A DNA stretch of 52,222 nt from Zopfochytrium polystomum (Eukaryota > Chytridiomycota > Chytridiomycetes > Chytridiales > Chytridiaceae). Position 1 is the stretch's first letter, and every line of letters begins with the position of its first letter. This document shows, piece by piece, positions 51,340 through 52,222 of the stretch. The position numbers and the translations under genes are program-made. A model generated the notes under the pieces. It saw only the letters and a program-made list of their open reading frames with translations. It was not told where the DNA came from and searched no databases. The stretch is taken from the NCBI GenBank assembly GCA_025765615.1, contig JAIVFJ010000383.1, positions 1 to 52,222 on the forward strand. Reading direction: 5' to 3'.

Positions 51340-51729
51340 TTGGCTATTTTACTGAGGGATTGCTTTTTTAACACAAATTTACTTATCCAAATTCAGAAAA
51401 ATGCAGCAGTGTGCCCATTTGGGGATCAGTTGATCGTATCATCATCTGCCTGCATAAAAGATTTCAGGGCAGCTAGCTCTTCGCATCCAGGGTCATACAT
51501 ACGACACCTAACAATTAGTGACAATTTTCCCCAGTTGTGTGCCTGTCCACAACCAAATTCTGATTTGCTTGATTTTGGCTTGTTGAAAAGGTCTATCAAT
51601 CTCCTACCTAAAAAATTTCAGGGTAGGGGCATTTGTTTTCATAGAGTTACTGGCCTTGCAATCCTTTCTCACCTTTCCAAACCAATTCATTTGGGAGGCC
51701 AAAAATTTTCCATGCACTCTCCCAGCTGA
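51340..51729 (+). other. Unrecognised 129-codon open frame
   Basis: Reads through VCPFGDQLIVSS, a CACPQ segment and a basic C-terminal part. No family is recognised. It could be a further exon of the decayed gene upstream (a CAG precedes the AAAAATGCAG region at about 51,398) or chance. Confidence 0.25.
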
Positions 51730-52222
51730 CTCTGTCATTCAAAAGCTCTGAATCTCCTCTTTGAACAAGCTATCACACAGCTCTCAATGTTGTTTCTACA
51801 GAACTCAATTGGCCTCCAAAGTTGAAAAAAGCAAGCTGTGAGACTGTGCTCTCTAAATCTCCTCACCCTGGGCTGGAGGTGGAAATAGAGCAATGGCCTA
51901 AATACCAATCCTATCTAATGAAAAGGGGCAAAAGAAGGTGTCTAGGGGTCACCAGACAGGAAATGTATTTGGAGTCTACTAAAGCCCATCATCAAACACA
52001 AAAGAAACTCTTATTTAACACAAAAAAGAGCAAGTTATCACACATCTAGGGAACATAAGAAAAGTGTGACAAAGGTGGCACAATCCACAAAGAAAGTGCA
52101 AAATGCCTGGTCCAGACACAGAGAAACCCCAATGGCAAAGCCAAAGGGACCGAACACTCGTAAGGAGTGAGACTTAGGGCAACAAAGGGGCGCCTAGGCA
52201 GCACCAACCAATCTGTGCCAGC
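51730..52222. other. No gene recognised
   Basis: A-rich sequence without coding frames of note, repeats or tRNA-like folds that I can see. Confidence 0.4.

Overview
The window is eukaryotic and almost entirely transposable-element DNA. There is no bacterial gene organisation, and nearly every long reading frame belongs to an LTR (Ty1/copia) or non-LTR (LINE) retrotransposon. A fungus is the most likely source. LINE 3' ends carry TTAGGG-type telomere-like repeats, a likely 43-nt GT...TAG intron near 50.87 kb is of fungal size, and several old copies carry stop codons. None of this fixes the species.

Layout. 1-3.15 kb: no confident gene; three tRNA-derived SINE-like heads on the minus strand. 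3.15-4.79 kb: decayed copia element (family 2; RT/RNase H, polypurine tract, 215-bp LTR). 4.79-6.1 kb (minus): ORF1 fragment of a second LINE family, then a tRNA-derived SINE. 6.1-17.46 kb (minus): head-to-tail LINE array, LINE-A (5'-truncated), LINE-D (3' UTR only), LINE-B (nearly full length) and LINE-C (cut by the copia array). Each ends in a TTAGGGTTAG-like tail that abuts the next copy. 17.46-39.40 kb: three tandem copia family 1 elements sharing LTRs (LTR-int-LTR-int-LTR-int-LTR, period about 6.9 kb). 39.40-42.69 kb: nearly perfect inverted copy of 4.2-7.5 kb. 42.35-44.8 kb: another decayed family 2 copia and a LINE fragment, both minus. 44.8-45.4 kb: degenerate 11-bp minisatellite. 45.4-46.6 kb: ORF1 of a third LINE family with a CCHC knuckle, interrupted by a minus-strand family 1 LTR fragment (to 47.5 kb). 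47.5-49.5 kb: two ORF1 fragments head to head. 49.5-50.6 kb: 5' LTR and probable gag of copia family 2. 50.6-52.2 kb: an unrecognised, apparently spliced and decaying gene, then empty sequence.

Working together. The family 1 copia polyprotein carries gag, protease, integrase, RT and RNase H in copia order. Each copy is broken only by one to three single-base insertions. LINE-B encodes ORF1 (N-terminal zinc motif, coiled coil, conserved C-terminal domain) and ORF2 (APE-type endonuclease, FADD-box RT, C-terminal CCHC). ORF1 stop and ORF2 start overlap as ATGA.

Most notable observations: the telomere-like LINE tails and end-to-end array; the LTR mosaic, whose four LTRs read a-x, a-y, b-y, b-x as expected if a two-unit circle recombined into the 3' LTR of a resident copy; an inverted repeat whose identity drops sharply at one point; a possible Tf1-like self-priming site in copia family 2; and a shared ORF1 architecture across diverged LINEs.
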